A stretch of DNA of 64,000 nt from CADEDV01 sp964412375 (GTDB lineage Bacteria; Bacteroidota; Bacteroidia; Chitinophagales; Chitinophagaceae), in contig CAYPOD010000016.1 of assembly GCA_964412375.1 (NCBI GenBank), forward strand, positions 1-64,000. The letters are read 5' to 3'. Position numbers and translations under genes: made by a program. The notes below the pieces were generated by a model. That model made no database searches, had not been told where the DNA came from, and was given only the letters and a program-made list of their open reading frames with translations. Every line of letters begins with the position of its first letter. The stretch's first letter is position 1. Below are positions 1 to 7,117 of the stretch, in pieces.

Positions 1-2
1 CG

Positions 3-389
3 GCACTGGAGTGGCAGGCAAGGGAAACAGAAAAAAGATGCTCTATTAAAATTGATTTTGAATCCGAACTTTTCCTGCTGGACATGCCCGTAGCCATTTC
101 CACAGGTTTTTTCCGTATTTACCAGGAAGCACTGAACAATGCCGTAAAACACTCTAATGCAAAAAACATAAAAAGCAGGCTGTGGCTAGAATATGACTGG
201 CTTACACTTGAGATTACAGATGACGGCAAAGGAATAAACCCAGCCACTTCAAGCAATAGTAAATCCTTTGGCTTGCTGGGGATCAGAGAAAGAGTGCATA
301 TGATGAAAGGAAAATTTGAACTGAACAGTCAACCGGGAAAAGGTACCCGGCTTATGATTGCTGTACCATTAACTGAAATAATAAACTGA
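3..389 (+). CDS. Sensor histidine kinase, C-terminal part (NarX/DesK type)
   Basis: The gene enters from the left edge; the frame is open from base 3 and only about 128 C-terminal residues are present. They form a HATPase_c ATP-binding domain: an N-box-like EALNNAVKHSNA, a G1 box DDGKGI, then GLLGIRERV and a final GKGTR. This arrangement is typical of NarL-partner kinases (HisKA_3 class). The kinase would bind ATP and phosphorylate a response regulator; the regulator gene starts only 5 bp after this stop codon and is the likely partner. The sensor and dimerisation parts lie outside the window, so the signal is unknown. Confidence 0.9.
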   Translation, partial: ALEWQARETEKRCSIKIDFESELFLLDMPVAISTGFFRIYQEALNNAVKHSNAKNIKSRLWLEYDWLTLEITDDGKGINPATSSNSKSFGLLGIRERVHMMKGKFELNSQPGKGTRLMIAVPLTEIIN

Positions 390-394
390 ACCGT

Positions 395-1027
395 ATGCTC
401 AGAATCCTGATTGTGGATGACCATGCCATTGTCCGGAACGGACTCACCCAGATATTGCTGAAAGAATACCCTTCTGCAAACATTGACGAAGCCAATGACA
501 CGGAAACGGCAATTCAAAAAACGATTACCAATGAATATGACATTGTGATAAGTGATCTCACCATGCCCGGTCGCAGCGGGCTGGATTTGTTGCAGCATAT
601 AAAACAACATTTTCCTAAAACACCTGTGCTCATCCTGAGCATTCACCCGGAAGACCAGTATGCTATCCGGACACTCAAAGGCGGAGCCTCCGGTTATCTG
701 AGTAAAGACACAGCAACTGCCGAACTGATCGCCGCCATACAAAAAATTTTGAATGGCCGGCGTTATATCTCTGCAGCGATTGCAGAAAGAATAGCCGATG
801 AGTTAGATAAAAACCCTGCCGATAAGGCTCCGCATGAATTGCTGTCAGACCGGGAGTACGATGTCTTTAAATTGCTGGCAGCAGGTGTTTCCGTCTCAGA
901 TATTGCCACTCAATTTTCCATCAGCCTGAGTACCGTCAGCACATACCGGGCAAGAATACTGTTAAAAATGGGTATGAAAAGTAATGCCGAGCTCACTAAA
1001 TATGCTCTCTCCAATAAATTGATTTAG
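395..1027 (+). CDS. Response regulator, NarL/LuxR family
   Basis: A 210-residue two-domain regulator. The receiver domain (about 1-120) has the acidic pair D8/D9, the phospho-acceptor D54 in VISDLTMPG, S82 and K104. The C-terminal third holds a LuxR-type helix-turn-helix (about 148-205; LSDREYDVFKLLAAG, then STVSTYRARILLKMG). It lies 5 bp behind the histidine kinase and is probably co-transcribed with it. It is a clear paralogue of the next gene (both start MLR-LI-DDH and end with ALSNKLI or AIENKLL), pointing to local duplication. Target genes cannot be inferred. Confidence 0.93.
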   Translation: MLRILIVDDHAIVRNGLTQILLKEYPSANIDEANDTETAIQKTITNEYDIVISDLTMPGRSGLDLLQHIKQHFPKTPVLILSIHPEDQYAIRTLKGGASGYLSKDTATAELIAAIQKILNGRRYISAAIAERIADELDKNPADKAPHELLSDREYDVFKLLAAGVSVSDIATQFSISLSTVSTYRARILLKMGMKSNAELTKYALSNKLI

Positions 1028-1181
1028 ACCGGCAACGTTTGCATAAACTATTGTGGCTGTTATCTGACAGTATTATTCATCCCCCTGCTACTATCCGGGG
1101 AAAGGCTGCATTCTATTTTTGACCCGGATAATATTTGTTGTACCTGCAGCAAATATTTCTATTTAAATCCTGTCAAAAAAA

Positions 1182-1799
1182 ATGCTACGATTTCTTATCG
1201 CAGACGACCACGAAATTGTAAGAAGGGGATTAAAACATATTCTTCTCCATGAATATCCTTCAGCACATATACATGAAGCAGCTGATGGTAATACGTTGCT
1301 GGAAATGGCTCTGCAACAAGACTGGGATCTGATTATTACGGACATCAGCATGCCAGTACTGAGCGGTATCAAAGCCCTGCGGGAAATCAAGAATAAAAAG
1401 CCCGGCACCCCGGTACTTATTCTCAGCCTTCAGACAAGTGAGCAATACAGCAAAACCGCCTTAAGAGCCGGCGCCTCCGGTTATGTAAGCAAAGATGCGC
1501 CACATGAAGAACTGGTATCATCTATCAGCAATATCCTGCGTGGCGAAAAACAATGGCATCCTGTTATTGGGGCTGAAAACAAACCCGCTTCCGAAAAACT
1601 ACCACACGAACTACTCACTCTCCGTGAAATGGAAGTGCTGCGTATGCTGGCCGGAGGCAAAGCCCTGGTGGAAATTGCTGCCGCACTTTCTCTGTCGCCC
1701 AGCACCATCAGCAGCTTCAGGGCCCGTATCCTTAAAAAAATTGGAGCCGAAAACAATGCTGATCTTGTTCGCTATGCCATTGAAAACAAGCTTTTATGA
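1182..1799 (+). CDS. Response regulator, NarL/LuxR family (paralogue of the preceding one)
   Basis: A 205-residue regulator with receiver residues D8/D9, D54 (IITDISMPV), S82 and K104, followed by a LuxR helix-turn-helix starting at LTLREMEVLRMLAGG and containing STISSFRARILKKIG. It has the same domain spacing as the regulator upstream, and the two probably arose by tandem duplication. A 154-bp gap separates them, so it may have its own promoter. No separate kinase gene accompanies it in the window; it may share the upstream kinase or receive phosphate from a distant one. Confidence 0.92.
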   Translation: MLRFLIADDHEIVRRGLKHILLHEYPSAHIHEAADGNTLLEMALQQDWDLIITDISMPVLSGIKALREIKNKKPGTPVLILSLQTSEQYSKTALRAGASGYVSKDAPHEELVSSISNILRGEKQWHPVIGAENKPASEKLPHELLTLREMEVLRMLAGGKALVEIAAALSLSPSTISSFRARILKKIGAENNADLVRYAIENKLL

Positions 1800-1944
1800 T
1801 TCAATTACAAATTAAGTAGAAGTTTTACTACAAACCCGGTGAATACTATTAGACATGGTAATCACTGAATCCTCTATTTTACACTACATCCGGCTTTCCG
1901 TTCTTTACACCCGTAAACAATTCGTCGTTTAATTAGAATTCTTT

Positions 1945-2616
1945 ATGGAAAATCCAAACATAACAAAAGCCTCCAAAAAAATAAGCATTCTCATTGCTGA
2001 TGATCACACACTAGTCAGAGAGTTGTGGACCGTGATGCTCAATAGTCAGCCCGATATGGAAGTTGTGGCCTCCTGCAGCACCGGCGAAGAAGCTGTAGAA
2101 AAAGCAAAAGAACTGAGACCCGACGTGGTAACCATGGATATCAATATGCCCGGCATGAATGGTATTGAAGCGGCCGGGCTGATCCGAAAATATTCTCCTG
2201 GTTCCAGGATCGTGGGAGTATCATTACACAGCCAGCCTGCCTATGCCAAAAGAATGATGCAAAAAGGAGCATTGGGCTATGTGACAAAAAATTCAACCTC
2301 TTCAGAAATGATCGAGGCTATTAAAGAAGTAGCAAAAGGCAAAAAATTCATTTGTGAAGAGATCAAGAAAAATCTTTGTGAGGTTGTAATCGGCGAAGAC
2401 AACAACAACAATGGCATTCATACTTTATCAGCCAGGGAGATCGAATGTATTGAACACATACGCCGGGGACTTATCTCTAAAGAAATAGCCGAAACAATGA
2501 AAATATCCAATAAAACGGTGGAAGTACACCGCTATAATATCCTGAAAAAGCTAAACCTGAAAAACACAGCGGCTTTGGTGAATTTCGTCAATAACCAGCC
2601 AGAGTTTGCCCAATAA
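1945..2616 (+). CDS. Response regulator, NarL/LuxR family
   Basis: A 223-residue regulator with about 11 extra N-terminal residues before the receiver. Receiver residues visible are D19/D20 (IADDH), the phospho-acceptor D65 (VVTMDINMPG), S93 and K115. The DNA-binding domain starts at LSAREIECIEHIRRG and contains NKTVEVHRYNILKKL, a standard LuxR/GerE recognition helix. It is more distant from the two preceding regulators than they are from each other. A strong hairpin terminator follows, closing this two-component cluster. Function beyond transcriptional control is not evident. Confidence 0.93.
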   Translation: MENPNITKASKKISILIADDHTLVRELWTVMLNSQPDMEVVASCSTGEEAVEKAKELRPDVVTMDINMPGMNGIEAAGLIRKYSPGSRIVGVSLHSQPAYAKRMMQKGALGYVTKNSTSSEMIEAIKEVAKGKKFICEEIKKNLCEVVIGEDNNNNGIHTLSAREIECIEHIRRGLISKEIAETMKISNKTVEVHRYNILKKLNLKNTAALVNFVNNQPEFAQ

Positions 2617-2649
2617 CATTTTTGCAAGCAGTCGTGTTGATTTTTGTTA

Positions 2650-2678
2650 AGGCCCGGTTTCAACCGGGCCTTATTTTA
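2650..2678 (+). terminator. Rho-independent terminator after the regulator cluster
   Basis: AAGGCCCGGTT and AACCGGGCCTT-like arms (2650-2660 and 2662-2672) pair tightly around a one- to three-base loop and are followed by a T-rich run. It sits 34 bp after the last response regulator stop. Confidence 0.85.
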
Positions 2679-2768
2679 TGCCAGATACATGGCTGATTCA
2701 GGCGGTGCAGCTTCATTTTCATCGCTTTTGTCAACTTGGCCGGTATGTCAAAAAAAACTAACTTCCAA

Positions 2769-2786
2769 TCTGCCGTTTCTGGCAGA
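2769..2786. repeat. Small perfect inverted repeat just before cphA
   Basis: TCTGCC and GGCAGA flank a six-base spacer, ending 14 bp before the cphA start codon. In mRNA it would form a short hairpin in the 5' leader and could affect translation, or it may be a binding site. No function is shown. Confidence 0.4.
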
Positions 2787-2800
2787 AAAAATGACTGTTT

Positions 2801-5449
2801 ATGAAAATACTGGAGATCAAAGTGCTGAAAGGACCCAACTACTGGAGTGTCCGTCGTCCCAAATTGATACAAATGAAACTGGACCTGGAAGAAATGGAAC
2901 AGCGTCCTACCAATACCATTCCCGGTTTTCGTGAAAGACTGGAGAAGTTATTTCCCAGCATGTATGAACACCGCTGCAGTGTGGGTAAACCGGGTGGCTT
3001 TTTTCAACGGGTGGATGAAGGCACCTGGATGGGCCATGTGATCGAGCATATAGCATTGGAACTGCAAACCCTTGCCGGAATGGACACCGGCTTTGGCCGC
3101 ACCCGTACACCGGAAGGTGAAAAAGAAGGAGTGTATTATGTAGTATTCAGCTATATGGAAGAAGATGCCGGTGTGTACGCAGCCAAAGCATCTGTAAAAA
3201 TTGCCCAGGCATTAATAGACGGCACAGCCTATGATCTTGCAGAAGATATTCAGCAGCTAAGAGAGATCAGGGAAGATACAAGGCTTGGCCCTTCCACCGG
3301 TTGCATTGTGGAAGAAGCTGCCAAAAGAGGTATTCCTTATATAAGGCTTAACAAGCAAAGCCTGGTGCAGTTGGGCTATGGAGTGAATCAAAAAAGAATA
3401 AGAGCAACGATTGCTTCTACCACCAGCAATATTGCCGTAGATATCGCCTGCGACAAAGAAGAAACCAAAATGTTGCTGGAAGCGGCTGAAATACCAGTGC
3501 CAAGAGGTACGGTAATCAGAACTGAAGCTGGTTTGGATGATGCGATAGAAAAATATGGTTACCCGCTGGTGATAAAACCCATTGATGGCAATCATGGAAA
3601 AGGCAACACCACCAATATTGTCAACAGGGAGCAGGCTTTGAAAGCATTTGCGGCTGCAAAGGAATACAGCCGAAGTGTGATCGTAGAAAGATTCATCACC
3701 GGTTATGATTTCCGCTGTTTGGTTATCAATTACAAATTTGTTTGTGCCGCCTTGCGAACACCTGCATCTATTGTTGGTGACGGGAAACACAATATTAAAT
3801 GGCTGATTGACGAAACCAACAAAGACCCCCGTCGTGGTTATGGACATGAAAAAGTGCTGACGCAGATCACAGTAGACCAGTTCACTCAGAAAATGCTGGA
3901 TGATATTGGATATACACTGGAAACAATACCTGCAAAAGATGAAAGAGTTTTACTGAAACCCACCGCCAATCTTTCTACAGGCGGCACTTCCACCGATGTA
4001 ACAGATGAAGTGCACCCTGCCAATATTTTTATGTTTGAAAGGATCGCAAAGATCATCGGTCTTGATATTTGTGGTATTGATGTTATGGCCACCGATCTGC
4101 GAACCCCTGTTGCAGAAAATGGCGGTGCCATTCTCGAAGTAAATGCAGCACCGGGATTTCGTATGCACATCGAACCGGCCGAAGGCCTGCCCAGGAATGT
4201 GGCCGAACCGGTTGTGGATATGCTTTTTCCCAAAGGCACTGCCGGCCGAATTCCTATTATAGCTGTAACGGGTACTAATGGAAAAACCACTACCACCAGG
4301 CTGACTGCCCATATAGCAAAAAGTGCAGGGAAAAAAGTAGGCTACACCACTTCCGATGGTGTGTATATACAAAACCAACTGATGATGAAAGGTGATTGTA
4401 CTGGTCCTGTATCATCGGCTTTCGTATTAAAAGACCCTACCGTTGATTTTGCAGTACTGGAATGTGCAAGAGGAGGAATTCTGAAAGCTGGTCTTGCTTT
4501 TCAAAACAGCGAAGTGGCCATTGTCACCAATGTTGCTGCCGACCATATGGGTCTGGGAGGAATACATACACTGGATGCGATGGCCAAGGTAAAGGCTGTG
4601 GTGCCGGAAACAGTTTTTCCGCATGGCTATGCCGTGCTGAATGCCGATGATGATCTTGTTTATAAAATGAAAGATGATCTCAAATGTAATATCGCATTGT
4701 TCAGCATGGACGAAAACAATCCACGCATCAAAGCACATGCTGCAGAAAATGGATTATCCTGTGTGTATGAAAACGGGTATGTAACTCTTATGAAAGGTAA
4801 CTGGAAGATAAGAGTGCTGCCTGCTAAAAGCATTCCTTTGACCTATGAAGGGAAAGCGACACATAATATCAATAACTGTTTACCCGCTGTGCTTGCTACT
4901 TACCTCTTCAGGGATATAACGATTGAAGATATACGGACAGGTTTGCAAACCTTCATCCCCAGCGAAAGCCTGACGCCAGGCCGGTTGAATTTTTTCCATT
5001 TCAAAAATTTCACGATGCTGGCTGACTTTGCCCACAACCCGCATGGCCTGCAATTGCTTTGTGATTTTGTGAGCAAACTCGATTACCCGGTCAAGATCGG
5101 TGTGATTTCCGGAACCGGCGACAGAAGAGATGAAGACATCCGTGAACTGGGAGAAATTTCAGCGAAATATTTTGACGAGATCATTATCCGCTGCGATAAA
5201 AATCTTAGGGGAAGAACAGCAGATGAGATCATCGGGTTATTAAAAGAAGGAATCGAGAAGATCAATCCTTCGATTCCGGTAATGACGATCCCCAATGAAG
5301 ACCAGGCCCTGGATTATATTTATGAGAATCCCCGTCAAGGGGCTTTATACACCATCATGTGTGACGTGGTTGCCAGAGCCCTGGATAAGATCAAGGAATT
5401 AAAGGAAAGGGAAGAGAAGGAAGGGAAGCCGTTAGCTATGAGCCATTAA
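2801..5449 (+). CDS. cphA: Cyanophycin synthetase
   Basis: An 882-residue protein of the usual length for CphA. The N-terminal domain (about 1-200) is followed by an ATP-grasp module (about 215-480, with the glycine-rich KPIDGNHGKGNTT and a metal-binding GGAILEVNAAPGF), then a Mur-ligase-like module whose P-loop GTNGKTTTT is near residue 490 and whose C-terminal domain contains DFAHNPHGL. The enzyme polymerises aspartate and arginine into cyanophycin, a nitrogen store, using ATP at both modules. In many Bacteroidota a cyanophycinase gene (cphB) is adjacent; none is seen here. The start ATG at 2801 gives the canonical N-terminus MKILEIKVLKGPNYWS. Confidence 0.95.
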   Translation: MKILEIKVLKGPNYWSVRRPKLIQMKLDLEEMEQRPTNTIPGFRERLEKLFPSMYEHRCSVGKPGGFFQRVDEGTWMGHVIEHIALELQTLAGMDTGFGRTRTPEGEKEGVYYVVFSYMEEDAGVYAAKASVKIAQALIDGTAYDLAEDIQQLREIREDTRLGPSTGCIVEEAAKRGIPYIRLNKQSLVQLGYGVNQKRIRATIASTTSNIAVDIACDKEETKMLLEAAEIPVPRGTVIRTEAGLDDAIEKYGYPLVIKPIDGNHGKGNTTNIVNREQALKAFAAAKEYSRSVIVERFITGYDFRCLVINYKFVCAALRTPASIVGDGKHNIKWLIDETNKDPRRGYGHEKVLTQITVDQFTQKMLDDIGYTLETIPAKDERVLLKPTANLSTGGTSTDVTDEVHPANIFMFERIAKIIGLDICGIDVMATDLRTPVAENGGAILEVNAAPGFRMHIEPAEGLPRNVAEPVVDMLFPKGTAGRIPIIAVTGTNGKTTTTRLTAHIAKSAGKKVGYTTSDGVYIQNQLMMKGDCTGPVSSAFVLKDPTVDFAVLECARGGILKAGLAFQNSEVAIVTNVAADHMGLGGIHTLDAMAKVKAVVPETVFPHGYAVLNADDDLVYKMKDDLKCNIALFSMDENNPRIKAHAAENGLSCVYENGYVTLMKGNWKIRVLPAKSIPLTYEGKATHNINNCLPAVLATYLFRDITIEDIRTGLQTFIPSESLTPGRLNFFHFKNFTMLADFAHNPHGLQLLCDFVSKLDYPVKIGVISGTGDRRDEDIRELGEISAKYFDEIIIRCDKNLRGRTADEIIGLLKEGIEKINPSIPVMTIPNEDQALDYIYENPRQGALYTIMCDVVARALDKIKELKEREEKEGKPLAMSH

Positions 5450-5473
5450 ACTACCAACAGAACGAAAAAACCA

Positions 5474-5505
5474 TTTGGCTCAAAACCCGGCAACCCCTAT
5501 TTTTG
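5474..5505 (+). promoter_or_regulatory. Bacteroidota-type promoter of tRNA-Gln
   Basis: TTTG at 5474-5477 (-33) and an exact TAnnTTTG match, TATTTTTG, at 5498-5505 (-7), with a 20-bp spacer. Transcription would begin near 5513, about 20 bp before the tRNA. Confidence 0.8.
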
Positions 5506-5533
5506 CACCCCGTTCCGAAAGGAATGTTTAGGC

Positions 5534-5604
5534 TGAGCTATGGTGTAACGGTAGCACTACAGATTTTGGTTCTGTCTGTCTAGGTTCGAATCCTAGTAGC
5601 TCAA
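5534..5604 (+). tRNA. tRNA-Gln (anticodon UUG)
   Basis: A 71-nt cloverleaf: acceptor arms TGAGCTA (5534-5540) and TAGCTCA (5597-5603) with discriminator A5604; D-arm region GGTGTAACGGTAGC; anticodon stem ACAGA/TCTGT around the loop TTTTGGT, giving anticodon TTG; T-stem CTAGG/CCTAG around loop TTCGAAT. CCA is not encoded. It has its own promoter upstream and a terminator hairpin right after it. Its 3' half, from the anticodon stem on, is repeated twice downstream. Confidence 0.97.
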
Positions 5605-5609
5605 CGAGA

Positions 5610-5633
5610 GACCTTATGACAAGGTCTTTTTTT
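5610..5633 (+). terminator. Terminator after tRNA-Gln, overlapping the leader of the first GIY-YIG gene
   Basis: GACCTT/AAGGTC stem with a five-base loop followed by seven to eight T residues. The ATG in its loop (5616) is in frame with the next gene but unlikely to be its start; the ATG at 5634 follows the T-run directly. Confidence 0.8.
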
Positions 5634-5879
5634 ATGGTGCATGTTTATGTCATTGAAAGCTTACTGGATAAAACCAGGTACACCGGAATGGCTCTTGATC
5701 CGCTAAAACGGCTGGATGAACATAACAACGGGAAAAACAGATTCACTAAGGGGCACAGACCCTGGAAAATTATCTACACAGAACCTCATCCCGATTGGGC
5801 CAATGCAAGACAACGGGAAAAATATTTGAAATCAGCTGCAGGAAAAAAGTGGCTTGCAAAAACACTCAATCAAGAATAA
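5634..5879 (+). CDS. Single-domain GIY-YIG endonuclease, copy 1
   Basis: An 81-residue protein that is one GIY-YIG nuclease domain (UvrC/YhbQ-like fold). Visible are the first signature as VYV (4-6), the second as YTG (16-18), the conserved R26 in DPLKRLDEHN, H30, and the metal-ligand glutamate E62 in RQREKYLKS; the active site looks complete. An upstream in-frame ATG lies in the loop of the tRNA terminator, so the ATG at 5634 is the better start. The stop codon TAA ends on the first base of the next partial tRNA copy. The gene is copied identically 347 bp downstream. Role unknown; a DNA-cleaving mobility or repair function is inferred from the family. Confidence 0.85.
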   Translation: MVHVYVIESLLDKTRYTGMALDPLKRLDEHNNGKNRFTKGHRPWKIIYTEPHPDWANARQREKYLKSAAGKKWLAKTLNQE

Positions 5880-5951
5880 CAGATTTTGGTTCTGTCTGTC
5901 CAGGTTCCCAGCCTGACTGCGTCACGCAGGCAGGGAATCCTGGTAGCTCAA
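5879..5951 (+). pseudogene. tRNA-Gln 3'-half copy with a hairpin inserted in the T-loop (copy 1)
   Basis: Starts at ACAGATTTTGGTTCTGT, the full anticodon arm, and continues to TAGCTCA plus discriminator A. There is no D-arm or 5' acceptor strand, so it is not a complete tRNA. A 27-bp segment (5907-5933) is inserted at TTC|GAA, the centre of the T-loop; its arms CCAGCCTG and CAGGCAGG pair with one mismatch. Relative to the real tRNA the second T-stem pair has changed from T-A to C-G on both sides, so pairing is kept. Confidence 0.9.
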
Positions 5952-5956
5952 CGAGA

Positions 5957-5980
5957 GACCTTATGACAAGGTCTTTTTTT
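5957..5980 (+). terminator. Second copy of the tRNA-type terminator
   Basis: Same GACCTT/AAGGTC stem and T-run as at 5610-5633, carried along with the duplicated unit. Confidence 0.75.
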
Positions 5981-6226
5981 ATGGTGCATGTTTATGTCAT
6001 TGAAAGCTTACTGGATAAAACCAGGTACACCGGAATGGCTCTTGATCCGCTAAAACGGCTGGATGAACATAACAACGGGAAAAACAGATTCACTAAGGGG
6101 CACAGACCCTGGAAAATTATCTACACAGAACCTCATCCCGATTGGGCCAATGCAAGACAACGGGAAAAATATTTGAAATCAGCTGCAGGAAAAAAGTGGC
6201 TTGCAAAAACACTCAATCAAGAATAA
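5981..6226 (+). CDS. Single-domain GIY-YIG endonuclease, copy 2
   Basis: The 81-residue product is identical to that of copy 1, and the DNA appears identical as well. The same start choice applies: ATG directly after the terminator T-run. A longer reading frame begins at 5795 inside copy 1 in another phase and runs through the partial tRNA into this gene; it is not likely to be real. The stop codon again overlaps the first base of a partial tRNA-Gln copy. Confidence 0.85.
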   Translation: MVHVYVIESLLDKTRYTGMALDPLKRLDEHNNGKNRFTKGHRPWKIIYTEPHPDWANARQREKYLKSAAGKKWLAKTLNQE

Positions 6227-6298
6227 CAGATTTTGGTTCTGTCTGTCTAGGTTCCCTGCCTGACTGCGTCACGCAGGAAGGGAATCCTGGTAGCTCAA
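6226..6298 (+). pseudogene. tRNA-Gln 3'-half copy with a hairpin inserted in the T-loop (copy 2)
   Basis: Same layout as the copy at 5879. The insert (6254-6280) has arms CCTGCCTG and CAGGAAGG, again with one mismatch but at a different place. The T-stem is CTAGG/CCTGG, so the second pair is T-G, halfway between the T-A of the real tRNA and the C-G of the other copy. After TAGCTCAAC the sequence leaves the repeat, but ACAGATT follows at 6298-6304, matching the first seven bases of a repeat unit. Confidence 0.88.
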
Positions 6299-6305
6299 CA
6301 GATTC

Positions 6306-6326
6306 CCCGCCCCGGCGGGTTTTTTA
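6306..6326 (+). terminator. Terminator closing the GIY-YIG array
   Basis: CCCGCC/GGCGGG stem with a two-base loop and a following run of six T. It differs from the terminators inside the array. Confidence 0.8.
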
Positions 6327-6393
6327 TTGCCCGAAAAGTGGAATTGCCTGAAATCAGCCAACTTCCTAACTTGGCTGTATAAAACCACAACAC

Positions 6394-7071
6394 ATGAAAC
6401 GATTTTTCTGCCTTGCGCTGTTTTTAACCGGATTTATGGTGCCCAGGGCTCAAAACTGCACTGACTTTTTCTTTCTCCAGGATAATAAAACGGTGGAAAT
6501 GACCACCACCAATAAAAAGGGAAAAGAAACCGGCAAGATGACTTATTCTGTTTCCAATGTAATCAAAAGCGGCAGCAGTGTTTCCTCCATTGTCGCAATG
6601 GAAACGTTTGATACAAAGGGGAAGTCAGTGTCCAAAGCTATTAACAATGTGAAATGTGCAGATGGTGTGATGATGATGGACATGAAAATGTTTATCCCTT
6701 CTGCCCAGCAGGAGCAAATGAGAACGGCTGCTGCCTCTGCCAGTGATGTATATCTCGAATATCCTCCCAGCATGAAAGAAGGCGATATGCTTAAAGATGG
6801 TCAGTTCAATATGGATTTTAAAATGCAAAGTGGTATGGGTGGCAGTGTTTCCGTAAACATCACCAACCGGAAAGTGCATGGTCGTGAGTCTGTAACAACC
6901 GCTGCCGGCACATGGGATTGTTTTAAGATAACCTACAAAAGCCGCATAGTGATGAAACTGATTGTTGGTATTCCTATCAATGTGGAAGCAACAGAATGGT
7001 ATGCACCGGGAATTGGTGTGGTGAAAACAGAAACAAGCGGGGGAAAAACAGAGATCACAGCTATTAAATAA
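6394..7071 (+). CDS. TapB-like exported protein (DUF3108 superfamily)
   Basis: A 225-residue protein with a signal peptide (MKRFFCLALFLTGFMVPRAQ) followed by a beta-rich body. The pattern NKKGKETGKMTYSV, then GTWDCFKITYK and a late EWYAPGIGVVKTE matches the TapB/DUF3108-like family common in Bacteroidota. A plausible promoter precedes it (TTG at 6344, TAACTTGG at 6367), overlapping an AGCCAA/TTGGCT inverted repeat. It is a single-gene unit ending in a hairpin terminator. The function of the family is not established; an envelope role is inferred from the signal peptide. Confidence 0.7.
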   Translation: MKRFFCLALFLTGFMVPRAQNCTDFFFLQDNKTVEMTTTNKKGKETGKMTYSVSNVIKSGSSVSSIVAMETFDTKGKSVSKAINNVKCADGVMMMDMKMFIPSAQQEQMRTAAASASDVYLEYPPSMKEGDMLKDGQFNMDFKMQSGMGGSVSVNITNRKVHGRESVTTAAGTWDCFKITYKSRIVMKLIVGIPINVEATEWYAPGIGVVKTETSGGKTEITAIK

Positions 7072-7091
7072 ACAGGAAATATTAATAATGC

Positions 7092-7117
7092 AGCACAGTC
7101 TAACCGCTGTGCTTTTT
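7092..7117 (+). terminator. Terminator after the TapB-like gene
   Basis: AGCACAG/CTGTGCT stem with an eight-base loop and a T-run on the + strand. It overlaps the last codons of rmlD, which converges from the right. Confidence 0.75.

Larger units (their letters stand above)
5559..6299 (+). repeat. Tandem repeat of [tRNA-Gln 3' half + GIY-YIG gene], two full units and a third partial unit
   Basis: Each unit starts at the ACAGA of the tRNA anticodon stem. Unit 1 runs 5559-5878, unit 2 5879-6225, and unit 3 keeps only the tRNA half, 6226-6299. The periods are 320 and 347 bp; the 27-bp difference is a hairpin inserted into the T-loop of the second and third tRNA halves. The GIY-YIG genes of units 1 and 2 appear base-identical, so the duplication is recent or kept homogeneous by conversion. 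Confidence 0.95.

Noticed and set aside
5795..6226. 143-residue open frame running from inside the first GIY-YIG gene through the tRNA half into the second
   Set aside because: Its N-terminal half is an off-frame reading of the first nuclease gene; the real gene starts at 5981.
5879..6298. Additional functional tRNA genes
   Set aside because: Both copies lack the D-arm and the 5' acceptor strand and have 27-bp T-loop insertions.
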